The position numbers and the translations under genes were made by a program. The notes under the pieces are model-generated. The model saw nothing but the letters and a program-made list of their open reading frames with translations. It ran no database searches and was not told the DNA's origin. 64,000 nt of DNA from Demequina sp. NBRC 110052 (lineage in GTDB: Bacteria; Actinomycetota; Actinomycetes; Actinomycetales; Demequinaceae). The stretch is from positions 558,001 through 622,000 of the forward strand of contig NZ_BBRI01000002.1 of assembly GCF_002090075.1 (NCBI RefSeq), given 5' to 3'. Below, piece after piece: positions 62,713 to 64,000 of the stretch (position 1 is the first letter of the stretch; each line of letters starts with the position of its first letter).

Positions 62713-64000
62713 GTGCAAAGCTTCGTGAGAGCGCTCTCATCAGCCGCGGCGGCGGCTTCGCTCATCGTGTTGGCCACAGTGCCAGCAACGGCTGACGTCA
62801 CCAACGGCGACTTCTCGGAAGGCGAATCCGGGTGGTTCGCCTACGGGTTCGACTCGCAGAGCTTCGATGACGGCCAGTTCTGCGGAACCGTCGGCTCCGG
62901 AACCGCGAACCCGTGGGACGCGGCCGTCGGCCAGAACCTCACGTCGCTCGACCCTGGCGCCTACACCCTCTCCTTCACTGCCTCGGGAGATGGCCCCGCC
63001 TCAGTCGTGGTCGGCCAAGGTGTGGACCCCTACGCGCAGTACTGGTCGACCACGGTCGACCTCACCGCCGAAGCGCAGGAGTTCTCGCTCGACGTCACGG
63101 TGAGCGAGGAGACCTCATCGCCGCAGATCGTGTGGCAGACGGGCGCCGCGCCCGGCGCAACCGTATGCCTCGACGATGTGTCGTTCACCCAGGCCGGCGT
63201 GGAGTACCTCTCCAACACTGACTTCACGGATGGCACCGACCCGTGGTGGACCTCGAACGTCTCAGACTCCACGCTCACGGATGGCGTGTGGTGCCTCGAC
63301 ATCCCGGGCGGCACCTCCAACCCTTGGGACGTCATCATCGGGCACAACGACCTCGGCCCGCTCGACCCCGCCTCAGGCCGCACCGTGCTTCCGGCAGGTC
63401 CGTACACGCTGTCGTTCACGGGGACAGGCACGGGACCCGTGCGCGCCATCGTCGGCGACAACGGAGCCCCGTACACCACCTACGGCGAGCTCATCCAGGC
63501 GGCGCCCGACGGGACCTACACGACGTCATTCACTCTCGGTGAGGCCACCCCGTCCTCGCCCGACGCGCCCACCTTGCAGGTCGCGCTCCAGGTCGGCGGC
63601 TCAGCCGAGCCGTGGACCCTGTGCCTGGACGAGGTGTCACTCATCGGTGGCGCGGAGCCGCCGCAGTACGTGCCCGAGACCGGGCCGCGCGTGCGCGTGA
63701 ACCAGGTCGGCTACCTCGTACAGGGGCCCAAGGAGGCCACGCTGGTCACCGAGGCGACCGAGCCGGTCACGTGGGAGCTGAGGAGCGGCGGCGCGACCGT
63801 CGCCTCGGGTGAGACGAGCCCCCTGGGAACCGACGCATCGGCCGGGCAGAACGTGCACGGCATCGACTTCAGCGACGTGACCGCGAGCGGCACTTACACC
63901 CTCGTAGCCGACGGCGAGGAGTCCTACGAGTTCGAGATCGGCACCGAGGCGTACCAGCAGCTGCGGTACGACGCGCTCAACTACTTCTACCTGGCGCGCT
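62713..64000 (+). CDS. GH9 endoglucanase with two N-terminal CBM4/9-like modules (3' end cut)
   Basis: GTG 62713 follows TGGAGGAACA and starts a Sec signal peptide (RALSSAAAAASLIVLATVPATA, cut near ~28). Two beta-sandwich modules of the CBM4/9 type (~28-155 and ~163-315) follow, each starting NGDF/NTDF and ending CLDDVSF/CLDEVSL. An Ig-like module (RVRVNQVGYLVQGPKEATLV, ~325-410) precedes the GH9 catalytic domain, whose first residues (YDALNYFYLAR) end at the window edge. It would cut cellulose outside the cell. Expression is probably repressed through the palindrome just inside the gene. Confidence 0.9.
   Translation, partial: MQSFVRALSSAAAAASLIVLATVPATADVTNGDFSEGESGWFAYGFDSQSFDDGQFCGTVGSGTANPWDAAVGQNLTSLDPGAYTLSFTASGDGPASVVVGQGVDPYAQYWSTTVDLTAEAQEFSLDVTVSEETSSPQIVWQTGAAPGATVCLDDVSFTQAGVEYLSNTDFTDGTDPWWTSNVSDSTLTDGVWCLDIPGGTSNPWDVIIGHNDLGPLDPASGRTVLPAGPYTLSFTGTGTGPVRAIVGDNGAPYTTYGELIQAAPDGTYTTSFTLGEATPSSPDAPTLQVALQVGGSAEPWTLCLDEVSLIGGAEPPQYVPETGPRVRVNQVGYLVQGPKEATLVTEATEPVTWELRSGGATVASGETSPLGTDASAGQNVHGIDFSDVTASGTYTLVADGEESYEFEIGTEAYQQLRYDALNYFYLAR
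62726..62739 (+). promoter_or_regulatory. CebR/CelR-like operator inside the GH9 start
   Basis: The perfect palindrome TGAGAGCGCTCTCA lies 13 bases after the first base of the GTG start. It differs by two symmetric changes from TGGGAGCGCTCCCA, the known operator of the LacI-type cellobiose regulators CebR and CelR. Placed within the coding sequence, it would act as a roadblock to transcription. Confidence 0.7.

Overview
The window is about 70% GC by eye, gene-dense, and reads as a chromosomal segment of an actinomycete. The marker order murA-plsC-gpsA-ddl, DUF3515, thiL, rpmB, recG, rsmD-coaD, DUF177-rpmF-rnc-mutM, and rne-rplU-rpmA-obgE-proB-proA-nadD-rsfS is typical of Actinobacteria (known gene order). 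A modular GH9 cellulase at the right edge, cytochrome bd genes, an IclR regulator divergent from leuCD, and many GTG starts suggest a cellulolytic relative of Cellulomonadaceae/Demequinaceae. The exact genus is inference.

Layout. 1-13 kb: transporters and small-molecule enzymes, including an ArsR-SulP pair, a MarR-controlled flavin monooxygenase/FMN reductase operon, a DHA2-type efflux pump, a Nudix hydrolase, a GDSL esterase, an aldose epimerase and a HAD phosphatase, followed by tRNA-Ala(GGC). 13.4-25 kb: a long leftward housekeeping block from rne down to two histidine phosphatases, mostly with overlapping start and stop codons. 25.5-33.7 kb: rightward cydABDC plus an overlapping GAF histidine kinase that resembles DosS, facing a NarL-type response regulator. 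33.7-42.3 kb: leftward DNA repair, RNA processing, ribosome and CoA genes, then recG and a FakA-like kinase. 42.6-45.3 kb: rpmB, then a short accessory island of lower GC. The island holds a secreted protein with two 95-residue repeats and a gene abutting it. I read this as a possible secreted effector/immunity pair. 45.4-48.9 kb: thiL and an operon headed by a small membrane protein and an XRE regulator, with a double palindromic operator. 49-61.7 kb: MATE pump, DUF3515, an SDR protein, cell-wall and phospholipid genes, LysE, PfkB and uridine-kinase-like genes, a CPBP protease and leuDC. 61.8-64 kb: iclR and the start of the GH9 cellulase, which carries a CebR-like palindrome just inside its reading frame.

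Cellulose degradation, leucine synthesis and microaerobic respiration each show visible control elements. The strongest leads are the island at 42.9-45.3 kb, a CydD whose ATPase domain lacks the usual helical subdomain, the operator positions, and a dispersed GCCCGACGC-based repeat found mostly between genes. No insertion sequence, prophage, CRISPR array or rRNA gene was seen.
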